DNA of 64,000 nt from Metarhizium brunneum (lineage: Eukaryota; Ascomycota; Sordariomycetes; Hypocreales; Clavicipitaceae), in the NCBI RefSeq assembly GCF_013426205.1, contig NC_089422.1:1922001-1986000 (forward strand). The letters are read 5' to 3'. A model generated the notes under the pieces. That model ran no database searches. It worked only from the letters and a program-made list of their open reading frames with translations, and was not told the DNA's origin. The position numbers and the translations under genes were made by a program. This document shows, piece by piece, positions 1 through 10,721 of this stretch. The first letter of the stretch is position 1. Each line of letters starts with the position of its first letter.

Positions 1-158
1 GTGCCTCCAGAAACAACGACGACTTTTCCCGTCAGGTCGAATTCCGGCAGCAGGCTCTTCCTGCTTGCATGTTTCGAGGCGTCGTGGACAAATCTGGCCG
101 CGCAGCCGGCTACCGAGGCGGTCCTAAACGGGCGCAGGCAGCGGTTGATCGGCAGCAT
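1..158 (-). CDS. Short-chain dehydrogenase/reductase, N-terminal part, runs off the left edge
   Basis: Reading the minus strand from the ATG at 158 gives 52 codons that stay open to the window edge. The first 35 residues begin MLPINRCLRPFRTASVAG, are rich in Arg, Ala and Ser with no acidic residue before about position 26, and look like a mitochondrial presequence. They are followed by LLPEFDLTGKVVVVSGG, the first beta strand and start of the glycine-rich nucleotide loop of classical SDR enzymes. Known fungal proteins with this presequence-plus-'LPEFDLxGK' layout are sorbitol-utilisation / D-arabinitol dehydrogenase-like SDRs, so a polyol or sugar-alcohol substrate is likely but is inference. 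The catalytic Ser-Tyr-Lys region lies outside the window. The frame is too short to be listed as an ORF, yet the family match is clear. Confidence 0.75.
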   Translation of the reverse strand, partial: MLPINRCLRPFRTASVAGCAARFVHDASKHASRKSLLPEFDLTGKVVVVSGG

Positions 159-1245
159 TGTTCGTTTGGGACTGGAACGGTTTATCGACAAGAAGGGGGT
201 GATTTCGCAACACGCATGTCCAAGAGCTTCCAGTGGAGTACTTATATGTACGCGCTGTGATACTATCCGTGATTGGTCTTCGGCAGCGGTGTCCGGGGTG
301 CCATGTAGCATCCGAAGTGTTTGAAGCCACGGAGCGAGCTAGTCGGGGCTGTAAAGTTTGTTGCAGCGCCAGACCAAAACATCCCAGTTTACCGACTCTT
401 TTGCTTTCGGGATGCTTACTTGATACTATTGCAATGTTGGTCATGGTTGGTGATGAAAGTAGGACCGGAAACAGCGACACAGCTCTCTTCACTTGAACGT
501 TCCGAGTAAACCCTAACCCTATTCGCGTCGTGGTAAGGCGTACAGTTTTCTGTAACCCTGGACACCAACCCTAACCCTAACCCTCTCTACTTGTGGAGGT
601 ATGCGCTAATATGCGCTAAAATGCCGCAGCTACTTTCTCGCGGCATGCGCCCTCCGTGACTCACATGCAGGTGAATGACAGCATTGAGGCCATCAAGGGA
701 GTTTTGCTATGCGAGCAGCCGGCAGGTCTGTACCAAGAGAAACGTAAATAAAAAAAATTGCAAGCAGGTATAAAACACGAGGAAAAAATTCTACCCGTTG
801 GCCATTTTCCCCTCTTTCCACCTTGTCACCTGGCTACTTACCTGAGCAGCAGAAAACGCGACACGCACCACTCACTCATATCGACAAAGCGACCCCTGGT
901 TTCTGCTACAGATCCCATTGCGTGCCTAGGTACATACTCAATGCTGCTATAAAGGTTCACATGCTGGATGCATTGACCAGACCAGGTTGGCCAGATTGAC
1001 CAGATTGACGCCTCCAATCTTCAATGCGCTGCTGCACAAATGCGCCATAAAGTGGTTCAGCAGCGCTGCATGCGGTTATTAGTGGAGCTTCCTGCCAATA
1101 GCAATCGTCCATCAAGGTGCAGCCCCGCCTCTCATCATTTTTACATAAACCACATGTGTGCAGTCATCGACAAAATTCTCGAGCTCGAATCGACTCAGAG
1201 CCATTGACAGCACGCGCATTCCTTTCCAGGCCCAGCACGCACACC
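159..1245. other. Intergenic region with interstitial telomeric repeats
   Basis: About 1.1 kb between the divergent SDR and phosphoserine aminotransferase genes. Apart from the telomere-like repeats described separately I see no coding signal. Short open frames here have no family resemblance. A poly-A/AT run lies near 748-760. Confidence 0.5.
509..584 (+). repeat. Interstitial telomeric repeats (CCCTAA)n
   Basis: Two short blocks of the CCCTAA telomere unit are visible: about two units at 509-520 and three units at 567-584, with a lone AACCCT at 555-559 between them. The C-rich strand reads 5' to 3' on the plus strand, the orientation of a left chromosome end. They are embedded in unique DNA, so this is either old subtelomeric DNA or telomere-seeded break repair. 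Confidence 0.7.
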
Positions 1246-2691
1246 ATGCCCTCCAGATCAGACATCACCTATTTTGGTGCAGGCCCTGCGCTTTTGCCCA
1301 CCGACGTCCTCGAGGATGCTGCCAAGGCTCTCCTCAACTACAATGACACTGGCTTGGGCGGTACGGAGCTCCCAGAGGGCCCAGCCCTCACATTCTCCCT
1401 CTTCGCATAATCCCCGAAACGTCCCTCTGCCAGGCGCCTTGAACAAGTGATGCTGACCTGTAGCTTCTCCGTGTAGTCGCCGAGCACAGTCACCGCTCGC
1501 AGCTGGCGACTGACATCATCAACCAGGCCAAAGCTGACCTGGCCTCCTGCCTTGATATCCCAGACGACTATGAGATCCTCTTCATGCAGGGCGGTGGCTC
1601 GGGCGAGTTCTCGGCCACGGCGTACAACTTTGCCGGCGCCTGGGTTGCCCGCAAGCACAAGGCCATGGTGGACGCCGCTGGAGGCGATGCCGCCGACCCC
1701 AAGTTGATCCAGCAGCTCAAGGACACCGTGGACAAGCATCTCAAGATGGACTACCTCGTGACGGGCGGCTGGTCGCAAAAAGCGGCAGCCGAGGCCGTGC
1801 GGCTGTTTGGCGCGGAGCACGTGAATATCGCCGCGGACAGCCGCGAGTCCAACGGCGGCAAGTTTGGGACCATTCCCGACGAGAGCACCTGGAAGCTGTC
1901 CGAGGACGCGGCCATGGTGTACTACTGTGCAAACGAGACGGTCGACGGCGTCGAGTTCCCCGAGTTCCCCAAGTCTCTGGCGCCGGGGCCCGACGGCAAG
2001 GGCCCGATTGTTGTCGCGGACATGAGTTCCAACATTCTTACCAAGAAGATTCCGGTCGGCAACTTCTCGGCCATCTTCTTTGGCGCACAGAAGAACCTCG
2101 GCGTCACGGGTGTCACTGTTGTGATTCTCAAGAAGAGCTTCCTGCCGCCTGTTACGCCTCAGCCTTCTGCGGCCCTGATGAGACAGCTGGGTCTGCCTAT
2201 TCCGCCCATCGTCTTTCAGTATGAGACTATTGCCAAGAATAACAGCCTTTACAATACGCTTAGCATCTTTGAGTACGTTGTGGTCGATTCCGAAGTGACG
2301 TGTTACTAATCGTGTTTGTAGCGTGTACGTGGCAGGCCGGGTTCTCAAGAAGCTGTTGCAGACGTACCCGGATAAAGTGCAAGGCCAGCAGGCTGTTTCT
2401 GAAAAGAAGGCTCAGCTCATTTACAATGCTCTAGAGGCTTTTCCCGACATTTACAAGGTTATCCCCAACAAGGCAGTGCGGTCTCGTGTCAATATCTGCT
2501 TCAGGGTTACCAAGGGCGACAATGTTGATGCCGCCGAGAAGGCCTTTTTGGAGCAGGGCGTTGCCCAGGGGCTGACGGGGCTCAAGGGGCATCGTAGTCT
2601 GGGTGGAATTCGCGCAAGTAACTACAACTCGGTTCCGCTTGAGGGCGCAGAGAAGCTTGCCAAATTCATCACCGCCTTTGCAACGTCATAA
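1246..2691 (+). CDS. SER1: Phosphoserine aminotransferase
   Basis: Class V PLP aminotransferase that converts 3-phosphohydroxypyruvate and glutamate to O-phosphoserine in serine biosynthesis. Three exons: 1246-1360, 1477-2272 and 2322-2691, with GT-AG introns, giving 426 residues, a normal length for the fungal enzyme. The N terminus ITYFGAGPALLPTDVL is the family signature. Splicing restores the DTGLGVAEHSHRS core, and the unspliced frame runs into stops. The PLP-binding lysine is seen in GAQKNLGVTG, about residue 244. An in-frame ATG-like codon exists upstream at 1117, but the protein family starts at 1246. The antisense frame over 1338-2348 is a shadow. The call is firm. Confidence 0.95.
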
Positions 2692-3492
2692 AAGCGGCGT
2701 GTTAGTTAGGCTGGCCCAAAAGTCGGTGTGTGCTGGTACTGACCTCTGCAATGGAGCAAATGTAGAATTTGCTTTCCTTGGCATTACCCCGGAGTCGATA
2801 GTGCAATGAGCCAATTCTTTATGTATTGACGGCATGTCTCAAACTCGTGGGCCAAGGCATCTTTACAAGGACATGTTTGTGACGCATGACCAGCCGCATC
2901 TCGTTGGTTCAAGAGCCATCTCAAGCGAGACGGCGGGATTCATCACGTCGAACGAGGCAGTTTTTGTATCCGCGCTACCAATCTTTCGGACAGGGTAAAT
3001 CAAATAATCTGACACTGGGCTATAAATGATTGTGTTTCTATAAAAACACTCGACCGATACCAAATCTTCAGCTTCTCGGAAAGCCAGGATTTATCCGCAA
3101 TGTCTATTGCTTCCAAGCCACCTTGTTTGCACCTTGTTGCCTAGGGGTCCCCTTCTCGCGTGCGCATGTACCATCGATCCGCCCAAGCCACACCCCAACT
3201 CGACGAGTCCCAAAGGATTGTGAATGAAGAGAAGGGCCATGTTGAAATAATAAATAAAGGACAAGAAGCAAAACACAAGTAGCCTCCTCGCGCCTCCTTG
3301 TTCGTTCGCCGTGTAGATCTTGTCGAAAGATGGGATTTTCGTCGGGCCGTCAGATTATGCAAAGGCCAACCCCGGGGGTAAGGGGGCACATTGGCCGAGA
3401 AGCGAACCAGCACTTCTGTTGTAACGCGCCCCCAACTCCGCTGCTAGTCTAGATGCTTGTAGTTGTCGTCTCTGTATGCTGTTGGTATCGGC
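2692..3492. other. Intergenic, convergent gene ends
   Basis: About 800 bases between the 3' ends of phosphoserine aminotransferase (plus) and the MFS transporter (minus). AT-rich 3' flanks and no coding signal that I can support. Confidence 0.5.
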
Positions 3493-5433
3493 TCATTCTC
3501 TGTGAACAGTGCTGTTCTTGGTCCATCTTCTAAACGTCTTGCCGTGATAGTAAAACACGATTCCTACTCCGCAAAACAACAGCGTCAAGCCCATGTTCAA
3601 CATGAAGACGGGAATAAATCTGCAAAGCACAGTTAGCGTCTTGTCTCATCCCTTCATGTCATGTTCATAGATCAACCTACCCCGACTGTTCGCTCCACCC
3701 CGTAACAAATTCAGCCATGCCATATCCCCAGACATTCTTATTCACCGTAATAGCCACAAATAGCGCTCCCGCCACCGGCTTATAGCTATCCACAGCGTAG
3801 GTGCTCACAATCGCCGGAAGGGCCGCCACTTGGATGCCGGTACACGTGTACCCAAGGATAACGATAGGCTGCCACGGCCACTTCTGCTGGTACCCCACGG
3901 CGGGCAGGATATGCCCCAGCATCATGAGCACGACGTAGGGAATCATGGCGGGCAGACGCATCTCGGGCTCGCGCACGCCGCCGTTGCGCGCCGTCGCCCT
4001 CGCGCACACCCAGTCGCTAAAGGGCCCCGCGGTGAAGAGGCCGATGAAGGTGCCGACAAACAGCGGCAGGTTGGTCAGCCCGACCTGCTCGGCGGTCCAG
4101 TTGTACGGCGGCGCCGCAAAGACCTGCGACTGCGTCAGGTTGATGATGAGCAGGCCGCTGCAGCTCCAGCTGACGGCGAAGGAGGCGAACAGGACGATGG
4201 GGAAGGCGAACAGGCGCCAGGGCGTCCAGAGCTCGGTCCAGATGAGCCGCCAGGTCACGGGCGTCGTCTGGAAGGCCTTCCACTGGCCGCGGGTCGGCTT
4301 GCCGCTGCCGACGAGCGACTGCGGCGGCGGGCTGGGCCCCGTCGTCGGGCTGCGCGTGATGTCCTCGAGCTGCACGTCCGACGCCTTGGCCCAGTCGCCC
4401 TTGGCGTGGTGGCCGGCCGCCGTCCTGCCCCGGTGCCAGATGGTCTCGGGGAAGCCGAAGACGATCATGGCGAGCGAGAGCACCGTCATTCCCGAGCACA
4501 GCCAGAAGAAGCTGGGCCAGCCGGTGTGCTGGGCCATGGAGCCGGACACGACGGGCGCAATCTGGTCGAGACGACTTTGGTCAGCACGTTACGTTGCAGC
4601 CTGGGGTGAGGAAGTCTCGCGCGCGTCTCTCACCATGAGGGAACCCATGTAGATGACCCAGTACAGGGTGTTCCACTTGCCGCGGTCCTTGAGGAAGAAC
4701 AGGTCGGCCGTGACGGTGGGCTGGATCGTCTCGGCTGGGCCGGCGCCGAAACCGTTGAGGCTGGAGGGCGGTTAGCGCGCGGGCAAAACGGGCGGTTGTG
4801 AGGGCATTTCGGCGGCGGCGGCTTACATGATGGAGCCCATGAATGAGCTGTAGCTCGTCGCCCGGGCGCGCCAGATGTATGAAATCAGGCAAATCACCTG
4901 GGACGAGATCAAGACGACGCGTCGGCCGTTGGAGGTTGTCAGGGGGACCCTACAGACACGCTTCGCATTAGCCCACCTGTCGTGTCCCGCGGAGACGGTG
5001 CTGCTTGCCAGAAAAAGTTGCTAAAGCCCAGAATCAAAATAATGACGCCCGTGAACTTGATGACGTCGGCCAACGAGCGGTTGAACTCTTCCATGAGAAA
5101 GGGAAACATGGGTGCCAGGGCCAGCGAGGCAAAGCCCTGCGTAAAGGTCAGGGACGAGGTGGCGATAATGGCCGACGCTTTCCAGAAGGGAGACCAGTTG
5201 AGCGGATCGTCGAGCGAGTTGGACGGCTGGGGGACCAGGACGGAGGATGCTTGGTCGTCGCCCCCCTTTGCGGCGTCCGTCATGATCTCGGTGCCGGGGA
5301 GAATCTCGATGTCCGGGTCATCTCGGCGGCGGTCATACTCCTCCTGCGGTCTTGTTAGCGAATGCAAAGTCCGGACGGGTTGATGCGAATAGACTCAACG
5401 CACCTCGGTGTATCGGGGCGCGTTTTCCTTCAT
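3493..5433 (-). CDS. Major facilitator superfamily transporter (DHA1-like, about 12 TM)
   Basis: Six exons on the minus strand: 5404-5433, 5009-5343, 4827-4949, 4634-4760, 3681-4561 and 3493-3619, giving 540 residues. The hydrophilic N terminus is followed by NSLDDPLNWSPFWKASAI, a hallmark of fungal MFS drug/proton antiporter-like carriers. Further matches are NGFGAGPAETIQPTVTADLF and KWNTLYWVIYMGSLM in the first half, a hydrophilic central loop, and GPFSDW between later helices. The last exon restores a final helix and the basic tail. The intron at 4950-5008 uses a GC donor (GCAAGC); the only nearby GT donor leads to a stop. The gene is divergent from the dehydrogenase at 5972 over 538 bases, so a shared promoter is likely. 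The substrate cannot be read from sequence. Confidence 0.9.
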
Positions 5434-5971
5434 GGCGCAGATGAGTAAAGTGTCGAATGTGATTGCACAGCACAGCTCAGGCAGAAAGGAGATGGAGTCG
5501 GGGCATCGAGGTTATATGGAAGCCCCGTCGATATCGCCCCCTGGCCGCGTTCCAAACCGGCATCTGGCATCTCCAGACTCCGCGATTGGCTTCCCCGCAT
5601 GGAGGCCGGTCCGTTATCTCATCGGATCAGGGGTCCAGGATTGTTGCCATTTTCGGAAACCGGATTGGTCGCGTTCCGATTGCGGGAGGGCTGGGCGCAT
5701 AACGGCGCCGTGGGGACGCGCAATTCGTGTCGACGGCCGATACGGGGTACGGGGCATGTATGTACGTGTACGGAGTACATCCAGCGCAATCCCACTTGGC
5801 GCCCGACGTGCAAATGTTGGCCTTCTTTTAAACCAGCCACACGCGGCGGCGCTGATTCCACGCAGACCAGCTGGCAGACACTTGGCACCGACCTCGACCT
5901 TGACGCCAACCTCGACCCCAACCTCGACCTCGACGACCACCTCCCGCCCTGCCTCCCTCCCTCCCTCCCCA
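5434..5971. promoter_or_regulatory. Divergent promoter region, MFS transporter / polyol dehydrogenase
   Basis: 538 bases separate the two start codons. The dehydrogenase side is pyrimidine-rich, with repeated TCGACC/CCTCC runs at 5890-5970. One copy of the TACGGAGTAC word lies at 5769-5778. That this is a shared bidirectional promoter is inferred from the arrangement. Confidence 0.5.
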
Positions 5972-7163
5972 ATGCCACGTCCTGTACGTGCATCCCCGTC
6001 TCGCCGTCCTCCTGCCTGCCTTGCTGACCCCGCGACAGGAAAACCTGTCCTGTGTCCTGTACGGGCCTGGCAAAGTCCGCTTCGAGGAGCGCCCGCTGCC
6101 CGTCGTCGAGGATGCCCACGATGTAGTCGTCCGCATCGCCTACGTGGGCGTCTGCGGAACCGACGTATGTGAGCCCCGACATCCACCACCTACGTGACAG
6201 TGTATGTACATATGTACTGACAGACGCCAGGTGCGCTTCTGGACGCACGGCGGCATGATACGCACCGTGTCTGAAGACCGGCCGCTGGTCATGGGCCACG
6301 AAGCCTCGGGAGTCGTGGATGCTGTGGGCGCAGCCGTCACCCGCGTCCAGCCCGGCGACCACGTCGTCATCGAGCCCGGGTTCCCATGCCACAAGTGCAA
6401 GCTGTGCCTGCACGGCAGATACAACCTGTGCCCCAGCATCAAGTTTGCCGCCGACCCGCCGCAGGACGGCACCCTGTCCCGCCTCTACCGCCTGACGGAG
6501 CAGTTCGTCTACAAGATCCCGCCCTTCCTGGGCCTCCAAGAGGCCGTCCTCGTCGAGCCCCTGAGCGTCGTCGTCCACGGCGCCCGCCTCGCCCCCCTGG
6601 CCCCCGGGTGCAGCGTGCTCGTCCAGGGTTCCGGCACTATTGGCCTCCTCGCCGCGGCCACGGCGCACGCCTTTGGCGCTGGGCCAATCTTTGTCGCCGA
6701 CATCAACCGCCAGAAGCTCGACTTTGCCAGGGGCTTCGTGCAGTGTGCCACGTTTGCCCCCGACGCCGCGTCGACGCCCGAGGCCAACGCCGCCAGGTTC
6801 AAGGCCGAGACGGGGCAGGCTGCCGGCGTCGACATTGTGTTTGAGTGCACCGGCGCCGAGTCCGCTGTGCAGACTGGCCTTCACGCCCTGGCCACGGGTG
6901 GCACCTTTGTGCAGATTGGCATCGGCAAGTCGGAGCAGGTGCTGCCGCTCACGCTCATGTGCGAGAAGGAGGTGGACTTTCGGAACTCGTTCCGCTACGG
7001 GCCGGGGGACTTTGACCTGGCCATCAAGTTGCTCGAGACACGCAAGTTTTCGGTCAAGTCGTTTATCAGCAATATTTTTCCCTTTGAGAAGGCGGTCGAG
7101 GCTTGGGAAAAGACGCGCCAGGGCGAGGGGGTCAAGAATCTAATTCAAGTTGCCGGAGACTAG
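5972..7163 (+). CDS. Zinc-dependent polyol (xylitol/sorbitol-type) dehydrogenase
   Basis: Medium-chain alcohol dehydrogenase that oxidises a sugar alcohol with NAD. Exons 5972-5983, 6039-6164 and 6231-7163 give 356 residues, the usual size. The first exon codes only MPRP; splicing joins it to ENLSCVLYGPGKVRFEERP. Catalytic zinc ligands are visible as Cys43 (GVCGTD) and His69-Glu70 (MGHEA). The structural zinc cysteines are 99, 102, 105 and 113 (CHKCKLCLHGRYNLC). The Rossmann loop reads QGSGTIGLLAA, followed by VADINRQKL, whose Asp favours NAD over NADP. Homologues act on xylitol, L-arabinitol or sorbitol; which one applies here is not decided by sequence. The divergent MFS gene may import the substrate or a related sugar. 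Confidence 0.92.
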
Positions 7164-8069
7164 ATGAAGCTTGTCCGCAAGGGGCGCGTATAATTCCAAT
7201 GATGGTATTACTTTTTTCTTGTCGTTGATGGTATCCCGTTCTAGACAACTGCCAAGATCCAACTGCCAGACGTATCAACTTGATATTGGGATATTCACCC
7301 AAACCCCGCCGCTATTGCCACATGACTCGGTGGCCAAGCCTCGTGGTTATCATGACAAGTAGTCCATAATGTGCGAAGCGACACAACGTCCAGCCGTATG
7401 CAGCCCAAGCTTAAACCCCAGCTCTGCATACATACAGCCTCAAAGTCTAAGCCTCCCCCAGTCTGTACACCGGTACAAGTAGTCTAGGCATGCCCCGAAA
7501 GACCAGCGACCCCAGACCGGACAAGCCGCTCGCGCGACCATGGGATGAAACTAGTATGCAAAGTCTTATCCCACCTGTGCCGCGCCGCCAATCCGGAACC
7601 CATGGCCCCTGTCGGATTCCGCCTGCCTGAATTGGCCTTCTGCATCCGATATCCTTGGCATGGAGATTGTAGGGTGCCATCGGCAGGCATCCGATGGCCA
7701 AGCACGCGCGAGAGAGGCTTCAATATTCCCTTTGGAGCTGTGTCTCTCCGACAGCCTTCTCTCCACTTGGCCAAGGGACTCAGGGGGCCCCTGGTCGTCA
7801 TTCCCCAGACGGCTTGCATAATGGCATCAAGCCATGGCTATTGTATGTACGCATATTGCAGTTGGAGGCGGCGCCACCTTGGCGGCTGGGCGCGCCATCG
7901 CCACGTCTTATTCGTTGGACCTGGCAATAGATCCTCTGTGCGAATCAGCTGTTGCTTGATTTCTTGCCCTTGGCTTCGCTCGCCAACGCCACGCCAACGC
8001 CACGCCACGCCAATGGGATGTCCCCGACGTTCCAGACGTATTCCTATCGTGACCAGCTGGCGTTCACAC
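7164..8069. other. Intergenic, no gene recognised
   Basis: About 900 bases downstream of the polyol dehydrogenase. Several mutually overlapping short frames occur on both strands at 7447-8096. None has a family motif, a signal peptide or consistent splice sites. Confidence 0.45.
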
Positions 8070-8435
8070 CTATCCAGAGACGACGGACAAGTGTGACCTG
8101 GATGGAAGGGCGCAATTTGATTCCGAACTGTTACTTGTACCGTTTGGGACGACAACAAGTGGAAATGAATGCTGAAAATTCAAAGAGGCGGCCGGATAAT
8201 CGAGTAGGCAGACGTGCCCGTCAACGGCTCTGGCTTCTTGAAATCCAGATACTTGCTCGATGCAGCCTGGCGACACATTGTCCATTATAATTTCTATCCC
8301 ATCGCCGACTTGGATATCCAGCCCGTTTTCCGCTGACTTGACGCCTGCTTCGTGCTGCGCTGGGAGGTCATGCGCAAGAATGGCGTACGTCTGGCAGACC
8401 AGTAGAGAGAGGAGCCGAGTTTGCACGCCCGGCAT
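8070..8435 (-). CDS. Candidate small secreted protein, 121 residues
   Basis: A single open frame from ATG at 8435 to TAG at 8070-8072. It begins MPGVQTRLLSLLVCQTYAIL followed by AHDLPAQ, a plausible signal peptide and cleavage site. The mature part is acidic, with three cysteines (SPGCIEQ, GHVCLLD, SNCALPS) and one NGTSNSS glycosylation-type stretch. I recognise no family. It stands alone in a gene-poor region next to solo LTRs, a common setting for fast-evolving secreted genes. A chance frame cannot be excluded. Confidence 0.35.
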   Translation of the reverse strand: MPGVQTRLLSLLVCQTYAILAHDLPAQHEAGVKSAENGLDIQVGDGIEIIMDNVSPGCIEQVSGFQEARAVDGHVCLLDYPAASLNFQHSFPLVVVPNGTSNSSESNCALPSRSHLSVVSG

Positions 8436-9411
8436 GGTCAACTATTTCATCGTCAACGGACCCAGTGCCGCTGTTGGCCATGGGATCCTGCTTTCCGTGA
8501 TGGAGTGAACGGCGGAATACATTCTGCAATGGTGCGCAAGGATGGCAACCAACAATATCAGGTATGTCCAAGACGCCGACACCTCATCTAGCTCCCGTGC
8601 TAACCGTTTCATTAGGTGAGTGACGGTGAACTCCGCTGCGGCCGAGGAGTACAGCGAGCATACGCAAGAGCGGTCGAAGGGAACGGTTTGGACAGCGGAT
8701 GCCGGTCGTGGTACAAGAACATCGCCAGGAAAGGAAGGTGACGGCCATGTATGCGGGAACTATTCCGCATTAAAAGAAGTTGGTGGGAAGCTTTCGCACT
8801 CGAGACTTTATTATTGACTACCATTGTTACACGGATGTCACGTTGCCATAAGGCACGGGCCGGTCCTTGAACATGACGTTAGTTGCACAAGGACTTGAGA
8901 CCTAATGGAGGCCTCGGGCACCCAGACTGGCCATTTCACCGCTGTTTGATATAAATAAGGGTCACTTGCCTCGAAAGCCTTGAGGAAAACCAAGGACCTT
9001 TGATATTAAAGCAAAGTATTAGCTGAATATCGAATTATTCCGAGCCCTTGAACACAAGCCCTTGTTACAACCATGGTCCGAATAGGTTTGCATTTCTGGG
9101 CAATGGGTTGACGGCGCGAGAACAGGCGGGAGATTTGATCTTTCGTTTATAAATGAGGACATTCAGACGGATTCTTGTCGGTGAGACGGCATGGGGAGCA
9201 TCACGCATCCAGGCACAGCAATAGACTACTAGACCGCCGGGTTATAGGCCGAATCTAAAGCTTGTCCATGGAACTAGTCATTCACTCAGTAGTATCTGCA
9301 TGTCCTTGCTCATCTGTTAAAACAGGCATCCCTGAAAATTCAATACAAGGAGGTAGTTGAGCAGTAACAAGTCACAAGCTCCGGGGTCGGAAGTGGTATC
9401 TGGTCGTTGGA
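8436..9411. other. Intergenic, left side of the LTR island
   Basis: Just under 1 kb with rising AT content toward 9400. No coding frame longer than about 70 residues and no family match seen. Confidence 0.45.
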
Positions 9412-9416
9412 CCATC

Positions 9417-9666
9417 TGTGACAAGGGTTCAATATAGAAGGGTTAGAGCAAAAGGGCTCAATTTAATAATAATCTTAAAGGGTCTCTAAGGTCTTAAGTT
9501 ACTAGGAGAAAAAAAGAGAAGAGTAATTATATTATATATATATAAAGAATACTTAAAGCTAAGGCTTTTACCTAGGCATATATTTAAGCCGTGTAACTAG
9601 TAAGTCTTGTATTAGTGAAGCCCTTTTATTGGGCTTTACGATCTGTTAAGCCTTTTTGGTGTAACA
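9417..9666 (-). mobile_element. Solo LTR copy A, 250 bp, RIP-like decay
   Basis: Starts TGTGACAAGG and ends GGTGTAACA on the plus strand, so read on the minus strand it is TG...CA with the inverted ends typical of LTRs. Flanks are CCATC (9412-9416) and CTATC (9667-9671), a 5-bp target duplication with one C/T difference. Compared with copies B and C it carries many C-to-T and G-to-A changes, for example around 9570-9625, and is much more AT-rich. No internal retrotransposon domain remains. Confidence 0.8.
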
Positions 9667-9671
9667 CTATC

Positions 9672-10355
9672 AGAGGCTTTTTGCCAACGCTCGCCAAAGG
9701 CCGTTGAAGAATGGCCATGACAGAGACGCAATATGACAACCAAGACAGACAGGCAGCTTGTTCACTGGCTAATTCTGGGATATCCGATTTTGCCAGATTC
9801 CAAGCCTCGAAAGACACTTACAACGGCGGCGTTTGAGCATCCATGTGGTGTTATACAATACAGCACTAGCTTGACTTTTCACGTCGGCATTCCTCTCATA
9901 TAGCGGTCAGCAATCGTGGAGAAAATAGGCTGTGACCCAGCGAGCCTTTGTATAATTTGTGGAATCCAGAACCGGGTGTTGCGCACACATTGGCATCTTT
10001 CAGTTGGGATATATCTTGCATCTGTGTATAGAGCCAAAACCGTACAAGTCCCTCAGCCACGCACTATTTTCACAGTCAAATCGTCAGTTCATACTTGACA
10101 TCTTTATTAGCGTAGGCTGCCAGGTGCAGAGTTCCTACTGGCATTTTGCTGCTGGCAAGTGATACATCTGATATAAGTGAGCGGCCTGAAACCCTTTACC
10201 CCATGATCCATGTCACTCGACAAGCTTCAGTATTCTAGGCAAAGAGGTGAGCGATTAGTTGCTGGAGGATATTGGGCTTAGACTAGCAGGTGTTGCATAG
10301 TATTCCAAGGCTCCTCGCCTGGTCTGGACGTAGATAATGCCCGTGAATCAAGTCG
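9672..10355. other. Spacer between LTR copies A and B
   Basis: About 680 bases of unique-looking DNA. There is no reverse transcriptase, integrase or gag-like frame, so copies A and B or C are not ends of one element. Confidence 0.5.
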
Positions 10356-10360
10356 TGCCA

Positions 10361-10613
10361 TGTTACACGGAAAAGGCCCAACAGATCGTGAAGCCCAACA
10401 AAAGGGCTTTACGCTGATGTAAGACTTGTTAGTTACACAGCTAGAACACGTGCCTGGGTAAGAACCCTAGGCCTAAGTGTTCCTTTTATATATATAAAGT
10501 AGTTACCCTTCTTTTTTTTCCTCTTATTAACTAAGAACCTTTAATATTCTACGAGATTATTATTAAATTAAGCCCCTTATTGCTCTAAGCCCTCTTTCTA
10601 AGCCCTTGTCACA
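10361..10613 (+). mobile_element. Solo LTR copy B, 253 bp
   Basis: Begins TGTTACACGG and ends CCTTGTCACA, bounded by a perfect 5-bp target-site duplication TGCCA at 10356-10360 and 10614-10618. It is inverted relative to copies A and C. A TATATATATAAAG run lies in the middle at about 10490-10500. The termini and 5-bp duplication fit LTR retrotransposon integration followed by LTR-LTR recombination. Confidence 0.88.
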
Positions 10614-10721
10614 TGCCATGTCGTATTGTTAAGCGTAGATTAGGCAACCTCATTCTATTATTCTGGTTCTGTAGGCCGAAACCGGTAAAGGGTAGACTCT
10701 AGCAACGCCAGTGTAATCGGA

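Noticed and set aside
1338..2348. 336-codon antisense frame over phosphoserine aminotransferase
   Set aside because: Shadow of a high-GC coding exon on the other strand; no domain, while the sense strand gives a complete enzyme.
3830..4652. Long plus-strand frames inside the MFS gene
   Set aside because: Arg/Gly/Pro-rich shadow translation; the minus strand carries the transporter motifs.
5614..6884. Large minus-strand frames over the polyol dehydrogenase
   Set aside because: They overlap an enzyme with intact zinc ligands on the plus strand and have no motifs.
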